DNA from: Oceanobacillus kimchii X50
GTDB lineage: Bacteria; Bacillota; Bacilli; Bacillales; Amphibacillaceae
Reading direction: 5' to 3'
Assembly (NCBI RefSeq): GCF_000340475.1
Contig: NZ_CM001792.1
Span: 1,820,659 to 1,884,658 of the forward strand
DNA length: 64,000 bases
Numbering within the stretch: position 1 is the stretch's first letter; every line of letters starts with the position of its first letter. The notes beneath the pieces are model-generated. The model did not search any database and was not told where the DNA came from. It saw only the letters and a list, made by a program, of their open reading frames with translations. Below, piece after piece: positions 34,160-42,623 of this stretch. A program made the position numbers and the translations under genes.

Positions 34160-35338
34160 TTATTTAATATCGTTCAAAAAACTTTCCCCATGTTCAGGTA
34201 ACTTAATCCCAAAGTTATCTGCAACAGTTGCTCCTATGTCGGCGAACGTTCTTCTAATAGGTAATTCTTTTGCCTGGTTAATTTGGTTATGATAAACGAG
34301 TAATGGCACGTATTCTCTTGTGTGGTCAGTACCATGATGAATTGGGTCATTTCCATGATCAGCTGTAATTATCAGAAGATCATCATCATGTAGCTGTTCA
34401 ATAATCTCTGGTAGCTGTTGATCAAACTCTTCTAAAGCTTTTCCATACCCTATTGCATCTCTTCGATGCCCATATTTTGCGTCAAAATCAACAAGATTTA
34501 AGAAATTTAAGCCATTAAACGATTTATCCATTGACTTTCGTAATTGTACCATACCATCATTATTATCTTTGGTTCGGATCGTTTCTGTAACACCTTCACC
34601 ATCATAAATGTCTGATATTTTACCTAATGCTAAGACATCATAATTATTATCCTTTAATTCATTCATTACTGTTCTGCCAAATGGCTTCAACGCATAATCA
34701 TGACGATTCGGTGTACGTTCAAATGCACCAGGTACACCAACAAACGGCCGTGCAATTACTCTTCCAACCATGTATTTTTCATCTAAAGTTAGTTCTCTCG
34801 CAATTTCACAAATCTTATATTGCTCATCTATTGGAATAATCTCTTCATGTGCAGCAATTTGCAATACAGAATCCGCCGATGTATAAACAATTAGCGACCC
34901 AGTATCCATATGTTGCTTTCCAAGTTCATCAAGAATCTCTGTACCAGATGCCGGTTTATTTCCAATCACCTTACGACCAGTTTTTTGTTCTAACTCTTGG
35001 ATTAACTCATCCGGAAACCCATCCGGAAATGTACGAAATGGGTTTTCTATATGCAATCCCATAATTTCCCAATGTCCAGTCATTGTATCTTTACCATTAG
35101 ATGCTTCTTGCATTTTTGTATAATGAGCTTTTGGTTGAACTGCGGGCTCAATACCTTTAATCTTTCGGATATTACTTAATCCAAGACTTTCCAATGTAGG
35201 CATATTTAATCCCTTCATTTTCTCTGCAATATGTCCTAATGTATCTGCTCCTATATCATTAAAATCTTTTGCATCGGGAGCTTCTCCAATTCCTACTGAA
35301 TCCATTACAATTAAAAATACTCGTTTAAAATTATTCAT
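34160..35338 (-). CDS. drm: Phosphopentomutase
   Basis: The 392-residue DeoB-type enzyme interconverts (deoxy)ribose 1- and 5-phosphates, linking nucleoside phosphorylases to central metabolism. It belongs to the alkaline phosphatase superfamily. Metal-binding motifs are [15 protein letters not shown] (Asp near residue 12, [14 protein letters not shown]), the phosphorylated Thr in [13 protein letters not shown] near residue 85, and the late [25 protein letters not shown] near residue 330. It lies downstream of xerD as in B. subtilis and is the first gene of drm-punA-pdp. Confidence 0.96.
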   Translation of the reverse strand: MNNFKRVFLIVMDSVGIGEAPDAKDFNDIGADTLGHIAEKMKGLNMPTLESLGLSNIRKIKGIEPAVQPKAHYTKMQEASNGKDTMTGHWEIMGLHIENPFRTFPDGFPDELIQELEQKTGRKVIGNKPASGTEILDELGKQHMDTGSLIVYTSADSVLQIAAHEEIIPIDEQYKICEIARELTLDEKYMVGRVIARPFVGVPGAFERTPNRHDYALKPFGRTVMNELKDNNYDVLALGKISDIYDGEGVTETIRTKDNNDGMVQLRKSMDKSFNGLNFLNLVDFDAKYGHRRDAIGYGKALEEFDQQLPEIIEQLHDDDLLIITADHGNDPIHHGTDHTREYVPLLVYHNQINQAKELPIRRTFADIGATVADNFGIKLPEHGESFLNDIK

Positions 35339-35436
35339 AGTTTGTTCATACCTCCTGTTATGTATATTCCCGAAACACGCTATAACTATGTTCCCTCTAT
35401 TTGATGTTAGATGTCAGACAACATATCTGAAAAAAA

Positions 35437-36330
35437 TTAGGCTCTTGGATGATAAGTTTGGTACATATCTTTTAAGCGAGCCTTTGTAACATGTGTATAA
35501 ATTTGAGTTGTTGATATATCTGCATGTCCTAACATCTCTTGGACTAAACGTAAGTCTGCCCCGTTTTCTAATAAATGTGTAGCAAAAGAGTGGCGAAGTG
35601 TATGTGGTGTAATCTTTTTTAGTATCCCAGCCTCTAATGTAAGCCCTTTTAAGATTTTCCAAAAACCTTGCCTAGTTAATCTTCTTCCATGTTGATTGAC
35701 AAACAAAGAATCCTCTTGTCTATTCTTTTTAATCAAGCTGTCTCTTGCCTCAGAAATATACTTTTCTAGATAATATTTTGCCGTATCTCCGAGCGGAACA
35801 ATTCTTTCTTTAGAACCTTTCCCGAAGCATTGCACAAAACCCATCGTTAAATGTAAATCACTTACTTTTAAAGAAATCAACTCTGATACTCGCAGACCGG
35901 TAGCATATAGTAATTCTAACATTGCTTTATTTCGAATGGAAAGTTTGGAATTCATATCAATGTCTAATAATCGATCTACTTCATCTTGAGATAAGGTATC
36001 CGGGAGTTTACGATCTTTTTTAGGTGTTTCAATATGTAAACTCGGATCATTTGAAGTAATCTGTTCCCGAATTAAAAATTGATGAAAAGAACGAATTGAA
36101 GAAATATGTCTAGAAATGGTTGCTGTTGATTTCTCTTGATCTTTTAACATATAAAGAAACCCCATAATATCTGTTCTAGAAATCTTATCCCACGATGCAG
36201 TTTTATCATGGTCTTTCATATATTGCAAGTAATTCGTCAAATCTCTTTTATAAGAACTTAATGTATTTTCAGACAATCCACGTTCAATACGAAGAAAATG
36301 AAAGAAATCTTCAATAGCGTATTCTAACAT
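35437..36330 (-). CDS. xerD: Site-specific tyrosine recombinase XerD
   Basis: The 297-residue enzyme resolves chromosome dimers at dif together with XerC (CodV). The N-terminal SAM-like domain starts [25 protein letters not shown]. The catalytic residues Arg ([12 protein letters not shown], near residue 145), Lys (FGKGSKER, near 170), His-x-x-Arg ([12 protein letters not shown], near 240), His ([10 protein letters not shown]) and Tyr (IYTHV) are all present. The frame opens at 36342, but that ATG abuts the GGAG site; the ATG at 36330, just after the yqzK stop, is more plausible although spacing is long. yqzK-xerD order matches B. subtilis (ripX). Confidence 0.95.
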   Translation of the reverse strand: MLEYAIEDFFHFLRIERGLSENTLSSYKRDLTNYLQYMKDHDKTASWDKISRTDIMGFLYMLKDQEKSTATISRHISSIRSFHQFLIREQITSNDPSLHIETPKKDRKLPDTLSQDEVDRLLDIDMNSKLSIRNKAMLELLYATGLRVSELISLKVSDLHLTMGFVQCFGKGSKERIVPLGDTAKYYLEKYISEARDSLIKKNRQEDSLFVNQHGRRLTRQGFWKILKGLTLEAGILKKITPHTLRHSFATHLLENGADLRLVQEMLGHADISTTQIYTHVTKARLKDMYQTYHPRA

Positions 36331-36334
36331 AATA

Positions 36335-36544
36335 TTACTCATCTCCTAAAAAATTTAAAGGAAGTAGGTCAAATAATCCGTTATTTTCTTGAAAGACTTT
36401 TACTGCTGGACCCTGTGGCGGATCAAATCGGTGTATATATAAATATTCTTTGTGCATAAGTTGTAGTGCGTAATAAAAGATACAAGCACTAATCATAAAT
36501 AACAAAAATATTTTTATCATATCAATTATTAGTTTACGCATCAC
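36335..36544 (-). CDS. yqzK: Small membrane protein YqzK (DUF4227)
   Basis: The 69-residue protein has one N-terminal membrane segment ([22 protein letters not shown]), then a [21 protein letters not shown] stretch characteristic of YqzK. It sits between fur and xerD exactly as in B. subtilis. Its function is unknown. Confidence 0.85.
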   Translation of the reverse strand: MMRKLIIDMIKIFLLFMISACIFYYALQLMHKEYLYIHRFDPPQGPAVKVFQENNGLFDLLPLNFLGDE

Positions 36545-36627
36545 ATATCTCCCAATTATTTATTCTATTGAAAGAATATGCTTGTCCTATCCATAAATAT
36601 TACAATCAATTATGAAACAAAAAATAT

Positions 36628-36652
36628 TGCCTTTTTCCAATGGAAAAAGGCA
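36628..36652 (-). terminator. Terminator after fur
   Basis: A 12-bp stem (TGCCTTTTTCCA and complement) with almost no loop is followed on the minus strand by ATATTTTTTG. It lies directly after the fur stop. Confidence 0.85.
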
Positions 36653-36654
36653 TA

Positions 36655-37110
36655 CTATGTTGCTTTAACAATAGCTTCTTGGCATTGTTTACATATACCG
36701 TGAAACGTTAGCCGATGGTCTTTCACTTCAAATCCCCAATCTGTTTGCACGATACGTTCTACATCTTCTAATAAATCATTCTCAATTTCTTCAACAGAAC
36801 CACATTCAATACATACTAAATGATGATGAAAATGTTTTGCGCCTTCTTTACGTAAATCGTATCGAGAAACGCCATCACCAAAGTTAATTTTATCTACAAT
36901 TTTTAGCTCCGAAAGCAACTCTAATGTACGATACACTGTAGCCAATCCAATTTCTGGTGACTTTTCTTTTACGAGTAAATATACATCTTCAGCACTGAGG
37001 TGATCTTCTTCTCGTTCAAGAAGCACACGTACAGTTGCTTCCCTTTGGGGAGTTAGTTTATAGCTATGCGAGTGTAGCTGTTTTTTTATATGTTCAATCC
37101 GATGTTCCAT
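36655..37110 (-). CDS. fur: Ferric uptake regulator Fur
   Basis: The 151-residue winged-helix metalloregulator has a DNA-binding domain (YKLTPQREATVRVLL near residue 18; GLATVYRTLELL near residue 55), the His cluster KHFHHHLVCIECG near residue 92, and two CxxC zinc motifs (CIEC and CKQC). In B. subtilis Fur represses siderophore and iron uptake genes, while its own gene is under PerR control. The place upstream of yqzK-xerD and downstream of spoIIM identifies it as Fur rather than PerR or Zur. It has a strong promoter with a PerR-type box upstream. Confidence 0.93.
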   Translation of the reverse strand: MEHRIEHIKKQLHSHSYKLTPQREATVRVLLEREEDHLSAEDVYLLVKEKSPEIGLATVYRTLELLSELKIVDKINFGDGVSRYDLRKEGAKHFHHHLVCIECGSVEEIENDLLEDVERIVQTDWGFEVKDHRLTFHGICKQCQEAIVKAT

Positions 37111-37140
37111 GGATAGTCGCCTCCCTCTTTACCCAACTAT

Positions 37141-37169
37141 ATTATAATCTTTCAAATAGAACGTGTCAA
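37141..37169 (-). promoter_or_regulatory. Consensus SigA promoter of fur
   Basis: On the minus strand TTGACA (37169-37164) and TATAAT (37146-37141) are exactly 17 bp apart, both perfect hexamers. A palindrome AAAGTG-N6-CACTTT at 37168-37185 touches the -35 element. Confidence 0.92.
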
Positions 37170-37189
37170 AGTGTATTATCACTTTTAAA

Positions 37190-37204
37190 TTATAATAATT
37201 ATAA
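37190..37204. promoter_or_regulatory. PerR box upstream of fur
   Basis: TTATAATAATTATAA is a perfect match to the 15-bp PerR consensus TTATAATnATTATAA. It is centred about 28 bp upstream of the fur -35 hexamer. PerR control of fur is known in B. subtilis; that it works here is inferred. Confidence 0.78.
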
Positions 37205-37215
37205 TATAATATTTA

Positions 37216-37857
37216 CTATAAGTAAACTCTTTGGATCCACTCAACCATTATCGTGTTCGAAATATAAGCTTCTATGATAGCTGCGATTCCCGTACAAACA
37301 ATTAAAATAACAAACGAAGTTGTTAATTTAAAAAATGGTTGTGATAAAGAGGTGTTATTTCGTTTAGCAACTAATTTACCTAATAATCCCAATGAGAATA
37401 TCATGCATATACTTCCAGCGATAATATAAATAGGAATAATAAAAATGTTTTGTGGAGCTATTGAAATCGCGGACAAAATTAATCCGTCCATTCCTAACCA
37501 ATTCACTATAAAACCTACAGAAAAACCTACAACCATTCCTTTAATAAAAATTAATATCCACACAATTGGAAGTCCGATTACACTTAATGCAAAAATAAAC
37601 ATTAAGCCTAAATATTTTATATGGTAAAAGAAGCTTTGCCATAGTATATCTCTATTGTTTAAAGTCGACCCTTCCTCTGTTGTTTGGATGAAAAACCGTT
37701 CCAAATAGAAAAATAAATCTTGTTTTTGAACTACGTCCATACTATTTACTATAACGGCACCAAAAACTATACCAGTTAAAAATAATATAGTCATAAATAT
37801 ATAAATGGTTGCATGCTGTTTAAAGTGATTAAAGACTACATAGCTCTTATGCATCAA
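37216..37857 (-). CDS. spoIIM: Stage II sporulation protein M
   Basis: The 213-residue membrane protein has five hydrophobic segments, among them ATIYIFMTILFLTGIVFGAVIVNSM, a FFYHIKYLGLMFIFALSVIGLPIVWILIFIKGMVVGFSVGFIV segment (quoted in part) and a C-terminal helix. SpoIIM joins SpoIID and SpoIIP in the DMP machine that thins septal peptidoglycan and drives engulfment. Length agrees with the family. It lies between nudF and fur as in B. subtilis. Confidence 0.93.
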   Translation of the reverse strand: MMHKSYVVFNHFKQHATIYIFMTILFLTGIVFGAVIVNSMDVVQKQDLFFYLERFFIQTTEEGSTLNNRDILWQSFFYHIKYLGLMFIFALSVIGLPIVWILIFIKGMVVGFSVGFIVNWLGMDGLILSAISIAPQNIFIIPIYIIAGSICMIFSLGLLGKLVAKRNNTSLSQPFFKLTTSFVILIVCTGIAAIIEAYISNTIMVEWIQRVYL

Positions 37858-37948
37858 AATCCTCCTAAAATAATTATCTATAATTTAATCTATGAGGATT
37901 TCAACATAAAAATAACTTATTTTATATTTTTAATAGATTACATATAAG

Positions 37949-38494
37949 TTACCCTTTTTTTAGAGAATGTAAGTATAATATAGCATAATTTGTTTTTGCA
38001 TCATGTATCTCTTGATTCAATACCATTTGCTTTGCTTGATCCAAGGAAACTTCTCTTACTTCCACAAATTCATCATCATCTCCTGTAGGTGGTTGTTCTA
38101 AAGGAATTAAGTCATCTGTGATATAGATATAAATTAGTTCATTCGCAAAACCGGGTGATGTATAAAATGATGTGACAAAAGAAAGATTGGTAGTAGTAAA
38201 TCCTGTTTCTTCTTCTAATTCACGTACAGCTGCTGTTAAGGGATTTTCGCGCTCTTCTAGTTTACCAGCAGGGATTTCACATAGTGCTTTTTCTAATGGT
38301 TTGCGGTACTGTTCTACTAAAATAATATTTCCATCTTTCGTAATTGGAATAATCCCTACTGCTCCTGGGTGATTGACGATTTCTCTCTTCGAAGTTTTCC
38401 CATTCGGTAATTCTACTTCATCTACTTTTAAATCTATTACATTTCCATTAAATATAGATTCTGATGAAATGGTCTTTTCTTCAAATTTATGCAT
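37949..38494 (-). CDS. nudF: ADP-ribose pyrophosphatase (Nudix hydrolase)
   Basis: The 181-residue enzyme hydrolyses ADP-ribose to AMP and ribose 5-phosphate. The Nudix box is complete in GKLEERENPLTAAVRELEEETGF (from about residue 77). Upstream is the family VEQYRKPLEKALCEIPAG, and downstream SPGFANELIYIYITDDL. The N-terminal half supplies the dimerisation strands typical of NudF. It is adjacent to spoIIM and divergent from the aldo/keto reductase. Confidence 0.93.
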   Translation of the reverse strand: MHKFEEKTISSESIFNGNVIDLKVDEVELPNGKTSKREIVNHPGAVGIIPITKDGNIILVEQYRKPLEKALCEIPAGKLEERENPLTAAVRELEEETGFTTTNLSFVTSFYTSPGFANELIYIYITDDLIPLEQPPTGDDDEFVEVREVSLDQAKQMVLNQEIHDAKTNYAILYLHSLKKG

Positions 38495-38595
38495 GTGTTT
38501 TTCTTCCTTTCTTATCTACTATGTGTGTAAAGGTTGTTTTCTTTTCTTACTAATTCTACAATAATCATATAATCCATATGATAAGGAGGCAAATA

Positions 38596-39516
38596 ATGCG
38601 TTATAATTTACTAGGTAAATCTAACATAAGTATATCTGAATTAACATTAGGATGCATGTCACTTGGCTCAGACTATCAACATGCAAATAAAATAATCGAT
38701 GCAGCTGTAGAGAACGGAATAAATCACTTAGATACAGCTGATTTATACGATTTTGGTATAAATGAACAGATCGTAGGTAAATCGATCAAGCATCAACGTG
38801 ATCAAGTAGTCATTACTTCAAAAGTAGGAAACCATTTTCAAGAAGGTTCAAAAGATTGGTTTTGGGATCCTTCGAAAGAATATATTCATCATGCTGTTCG
38901 TGACAGCTTAAAACGACTTCAAATAGATTATCTTGATGTATGTATGTTACACGGAGGAACCATTGATGATCCAATTGACGAGACAATTGAAGCTTTTGAA
39001 GAATTAAAAACAGCTGGCTTGATACGCACGTATGGTATTTCATCTATTCGACCTAACGTTATAAGAGAATATGCCAATCGCTCTTCTATTGATGTATTAA
39101 TGACACAATATAGCCTTCTAGATCGTAGACCAGAAGAAGAAATACTACCTTTAGCACTGGAAAATAACATTAGTGTGGTGTGTAGAGGTCCACTTGCAAA
39201 AGGGATGATAAGTAATAAAATGAAGGATGTTATTGACAAAAAAGGAGAAAATGGTTATTTAAATTATAGTTATACGGAATTAAAAAACTTGAATGATAGA
39301 CTACATGAAATTCGTTCCGATTATTCTATACAAGAGCTAGCTATGCATTATGTCGGTGATCACCCAGCTATTACTTCAACCGTATTCGGGGCTAGCTCAT
39401 TAGACCAATTAGAAGAAAATATTCATGAATATAATAAAACGGACCGTATAGATGATACTATTTATCATCGATTACAAGAGATTACAAAAGCACAAACCTA
39501 CGAGAAGCATCGATGA
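38596..39516 (+). CDS. yqkF: Aldo/keto reductase (YqkF type)
   Basis: The 306-residue NADPH-dependent TIM-barrel oxidoreductase has the catalytic tetrad residues in HLDTADLYDFGINEQIVG (Asp and Tyr near residues 46-51), Lys in ITSKVGNHF near 76, and His in CMLHGGTIDDPIDETIEAFE near 118. The frame opens at 38578, but AAGGAGG lies six bases before the ATG at 38596. It is close to nudF as in B. subtilis yqkF. The physiological substrate is unknown. Confidence 0.87.
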   Translation: MRYNLLGKSNISISELTLGCMSLGSDYQHANKIIDAAVENGINHLDTADLYDFGINEQIVGKSIKHQRDQVVITSKVGNHFQEGSKDWFWDPSKEYIHHAVRDSLKRLQIDYLDVCMLHGGTIDDPIDETIEAFEELKTAGLIRTYGISSIRPNVIREYANRSSIDVLMTQYSLLDRRPEEEILPLALENNISVVCRGPLAKGMISNKMKDVIDKKGENGYLNYSYTELKNLNDRLHEIRSDYSIQELAMHYVGDHPAITSTVFGASSLDQLEENIHEYNKTDRIDDTIYHRLQEITKAQTYEKHR

Positions 39517-39539
39517 ATATAAACAGTGTAAGATAATAA

Positions 39540-39668
39540 CTATTCTTGAATGAATTTGATTGGGGCGCCCGCATAATACTAGTAAGACGGTTAAGCTTTT
39601 TATGAAAAAGGAAAATCCTTTGCTAAGTTGCTTTTTCAACTCGTCTTTGCAAAGGGGCGCCGCCTCAG
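39540..39668 (+). repeat. Divergent repeat or structured element, copy C
   Basis: The stretch starts CTTGAATGAATTTGATTGG, like the left ends of copies A and B, but continues with GGGGCGCCCGC and ends with GGGGCGCCGCC, unusually GC-rich for this genome. Inside, AAGACGGTT pairs imperfectly with AACTCGTCTT to form a stem around an A/T-rich loop. It lies between convergent yqkF and the YqkB-like gene and may work as a terminator. The 69-codon frame crossing it is not convincing. Confidence 0.5.
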
Positions 39669-39669
39669 C

Positions 39670-39981
39670 TTATTCATTCTTATTAATTGTTATTGAAGGG
39701 TTTAATATACCTTCATTGCTATATAATCGAAATAGGCTCCCGCGTACATCTAGTTTTAATTCATTATAAAAAAATACTTTCTGTTCGCGATTAACATAAG
39801 TTGGAAATGTATTTGTGTCAATAGCTTCTGCATTATCAGGTAAGCTAGTAACCCAACGCACTGTGGGGACACCATTTACACCGCATACACCTTCCGTATC
39901 GTAAAACAAATATAAATTATCCCCCTGTTCATATTGTTTCTGTAATAATTCTTTCGCCTCATTCGTAAATTCTAATTTCAT
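39670..39981 (-). CDS. yqkB: HesB/IscA-like iron-sulfur biosynthesis domain protein (YqkB type)
   Basis: The 103-residue protein has the divergent Fe-S biosynthesis fold seen in YqkB: LEFTNEAKELLQKQY at the start, DTEGVCGVNGVPTVRWV near residue 30, and FPTYVNREQKVFFYNELKLDV. The canonical three cysteines of A-type carriers are not all present (a single Cys near residue 34), so direct cluster binding is uncertain. A GTG at 39990 overlaps the ribosome-binding site GAGGTG; the ATG at 39981 is the better start. Confidence 0.78.
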   Translation of the reverse strand: MKLEFTNEAKELLQKQYEQGDNLYLFYDTEGVCGVNGVPTVRWVTSLPDNAEAIDTNTFPTYVNREQKVFFYNELKLDVRGSLFRLYSNEGILNPSITINKNE

Positions 39982-39995
39982 ATATCGCACCTCTA

Positions 39996-40799
39996 TTATT
40001 TTTTATCGAATTGTTTCCTTAAAACTGCTTCCATAACTCCTGGTATTAATCGATAGAAGATACTTCCTAATTCCATCCACAATGGCATGTTAATCTCGCG
40101 TTTACTTGTAAATAAATGTGTAACGATTTTATCTGCTACTCGTTCTGGGTCTAACATATACCTCTCTACATTTTGCTTATAAGTACCATCTTTATCTGCT
40201 CGTTCAAAAAAGTTCGTTCTTACTGGACCTAAATTTACTGCCATGATACTAATCGATGACATTTTACATTCCAATCTTAATACGTTTGTAAACCCTAGCA
40301 TAGCTTGTTTAGATGATGCATACGCAGCAGATTTAGGTGTAGAAATTTTTGCAGCTTGAGAAATGACATTTACAATTTGCGTATTAGCATTCGTTTTTCT
40401 AAAGTATGGTAATATACTTTGTGATAATTGAATCCCAGCAAATACGTTTAATTGAAACATTTCTAATAAGTCATCATAATTCATATCTTCTATTGAATCG
40501 AAAACTCCAACACCTGCATTATTAATTAATCCATCTACTTGTTTATTTTCATTAAAAATAATTGGTATTAAGTGATCAATTTTATTATTGTCAGTTAAGT
40601 CAATAGGGTAAATAGCACTCTTTTGATTATACAATTGATCAATTTCTTTTTGAATAGTTACGAGTTTATCACGAGAGCGTGCCACCAAAATAGGAAAACC
40701 TCCTTGGCTTGCTATCTTTTTAGCTAAGATCTCTCCTATACCGCTAGAGGCGCCAGTAATTACTATTTTTTTATCCAATAAACGTTGATTAATCTTCAT
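39996..40799 (-). CDS. Short-chain dehydrogenase/reductase
   Basis: The 267-residue NAD(P)-dependent enzyme has the cofactor motif TGASSGIGEILAKK near residue 14, NNAGVGVFDS near residue 87, the catalytic Ser in VISQAAK near residue 141 and Tyr/Lys in AAYASSKQAMLGF near residue 155. The C-terminal extension PLWMELGSIFYRLIPGVMEAVL is hydrophobic and may touch the membrane. The frame opens at 40931, but the ATG at 40799 has GAGG seven bases upstream. It is divergent from the GDPD gene and near rnz, where B. subtilis has the SDR gene yqjQ, so it may be the YqjQ counterpart. Confidence 0.85.
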   Translation of the reverse strand: MKINQRLLDKKIVITGASSGIGEILAKKIASQGGFPILVARSRDKLVTIQKEIDQLYNQKSAIYPIDLTDNNKIDHLIPIIFNENKQVDGLINNAGVGVFDSIEDMNYDDLLEMFQLNVFAGIQLSQSILPYFRKTNANTQIVNVISQAAKISTPKSAAYASSKQAMLGFTNVLRLECKMSSISIMAVNLGPVRTNFFERADKDGTYKQNVERYMLDPERVADKIVTHLFTSKREINMPLWMELGSIFYRLIPGVMEAVLRKQFDKK

Positions 40800-40924
40800 T
40801 ATAAAAACCTCTTTATAGAACGTCTTTTTATACAAATATTGTACCGCGGATTGCATCGTGTGTATATCCTTGTTAATTGACTTCTTTCCAAAAATCAAAC
40901 ACAATAATGTGAAGGGGTGAAACA

Positions 40925-41653
40925 ATGACAAAGATTATAGCCCATCGAGGAGCAAGTAAATACGCACCTGAGAATACAAGAGCTTCTTTTGAGCTTGCTT
41001 ATCAAATGAATGTGGATGGTATTGAGACAGATGTTCAATTATCAAAAGATGGAATACCTGTATTATTCCACGATGAAAAGATAAAACGCACTGCAAGAAA
41101 AAGAGGATATATTCAAGAATATACATATAACGAGTTAAAAACAATGGATGTAGGTAGTTGGTTTGGAAACGAATATAACGGGGAATTCATAATGTCATTA
41201 GAGGAATTTCTTTTATGGATAGCGGATAAACCATTATTATTACATCTGGAATTAAAAAATAATCAAATTGATTATCCACACTTAGAAATACTTACTTACA
41301 ACCTTGTTGAAAGATATGGATTGCTGGATCGTACGTTTTTTTCTACTTTTTCAACTAGAAGTATTCAACGTTTAAATAAGATTAGCACAGATACGAATAT
41401 CGGTTGGCTAACAAATAAGTCTAGGCACCAACTTCCATTATTTTCTCGATCTTTAGGTGCAAATGCCATCCATATAAAGTACCGTCTCTTACAACCAAAA
41501 CTTGTTCAACAAGCAAAAACAGAGAATATGCCTCTAAGGGTATATACCGTAAACAAACTAAAACATATACACCTTTGTTTTCAATATAAATGTGATAGTA
41601 TTTTTACAGATGTACCAGATGTTGCGAAAACCATCTATCAATCTTATTTATAA
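40925..41653 (+). CDS. Glycerophosphodiester phosphodiesterase
   Basis: The 242-residue cytoplasmic enzyme hydrolyses glycerophosphodiesters to glycerol 3-phosphate and an alcohol. The GDPD active site is complete: HRGASKYAPENT (His7, Arg8, Glu15), GIETDVQLSKDGIPVLFHDE (Glu and Asp near residue 39, His near 54), and LHLELKNN near residue 105. The C-terminal RVYTVNK and DSIFTDVPD segments are typical. No signal peptide is present, so it differs from exported GlpQ. GGGGTG lies six bases before the ATG. Confidence 0.92.
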   Translation: MTKIIAHRGASKYAPENTRASFELAYQMNVDGIETDVQLSKDGIPVLFHDEKIKRTARKRGYIQEYTYNELKTMDVGSWFGNEYNGEFIMSLEEFLLWIADKPLLLHLELKNNQIDYPHLEILTYNLVERYGLLDRTFFSTFSTRSIQRLNKISTDTNIGWLTNKSRHQLPLFSRSLGANAIHIKYRLLQPKLVQQAKTENMPLRVYTVNKLKHIHLCFQYKCDSIFTDVPDVAKTIYQSYL

Positions 41654-41672
41654 ATAGAAAGTTGGTGAATAC

Positions 41673-42593
41673 ATGGAACTCGTCTTCCTTGGAACCGGTG
41701 CTGGACTCCCTTCAAAAACAAGAAATGTTTCTGCTGTTGCTTTAAATATGACTCAAGAAATTAATGAAGTTTGGTTATTTGATTGTGGGGAAGCAACACA
41801 ACATCAGATATTACATACCAACTTAAAACCAAGAAAGATTACGAAGATATTTATTACACATCTTCACGGGGATCATATCTATGGTCTACCTGGATTATTA
41901 AGTAGCCGTGCCTTTCAATCAGGTGAAAATCAACCACTTAGTATTTATGGACCAGTTGGGATCAAAGAATTTGTGGAATCCACTTTACGTATTAGTCAGA
42001 CAAATCTTACATATCCAATAACGATTAAAGAAATAACAGAAGACGGTCAATTATTTGAAACAAAAGAAATGGTTGTTGAAACAAAAAAATTACAACATGG
42101 TATTGCTAGTTATGGATATCGTATAAATGAAAAAGATAAACCAGGTGAACTTTTAGTAGAAAAATTAAAGGAATTTGGTATTTCTCCTGGCCCAATTTAT
42201 CAACAAATAAAGGAGAATGAAATCACCAAATTAGATAATGGATCTATCATTTATCGTGATGATGTCCTTGGACCTCCAAAAAAAGGAAAGATAATATCAA
42301 TTCTAGGAGATACACGCTATTCACTTGAAAATATTCCATTTATTAAGTTCAGTGATATACTTATACATGAGTCAACATTTACTCAAGAAAAAGAATTATT
42401 AGCATTTGAGTATAAACATTCAACAAATGTACAAGCAGCAAAACTAGCCAAAAAAGCAAATGTAAACAGATTATATTTAACTCATATATCCTCCCGCTAC
42501 CAGGAAGAGGATGCAGATTCAATCATTGAAGCTGCAAGAGAAATTTTTCCAAGTACTTGGTTAGCAAATGATTTTAGTGTTTATGAAATATAG
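41673..42593 (+). CDS. rnz: Ribonuclease Z
   Basis: The 306-residue endonuclease trims the 3' ends of tRNA precursors, mainly those lacking an encoded CCA. The metallo-beta-lactamase zinc motif is HLHGDH (His63, His65, Asp67, His68), and later ligands are in LGDTRYS near residue 212 and LTHISSRY near residue 269. The N-terminal FLGTGAGLPSKTRNVSA is the family signature. It lies 19 bp after the GDPD gene, likely one transcript. Confidence 0.96.
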   Translation: MELVFLGTGAGLPSKTRNVSAVALNMTQEINEVWLFDCGEATQHQILHTNLKPRKITKIFITHLHGDHIYGLPGLLSSRAFQSGENQPLSIYGPVGIKEFVESTLRISQTNLTYPITIKEITEDGQLFETKEMVVETKKLQHGIASYGYRINEKDKPGELLVEKLKEFGISPGPIYQQIKENEITKLDNGSIIYRDDVLGPPKKGKIISILGDTRYSLENIPFIKFSDILIHESTFTQEKELLAFEYKHSTNVQAAKLAKKANVNRLYLTHISSRYQEEDADSIIEAAREIFPSTWLANDFSVYEI

Positions 42594-42623
42594 ATTTTTA
42601 TAGATAGAGGAGAGACAAACGTA

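Noticed and set aside
39560-39769. Plus-strand 69-codon frame
   Set aside because: It runs through the GC-rich repeat-like element and into the YqkB-like gene on the opposite strand.
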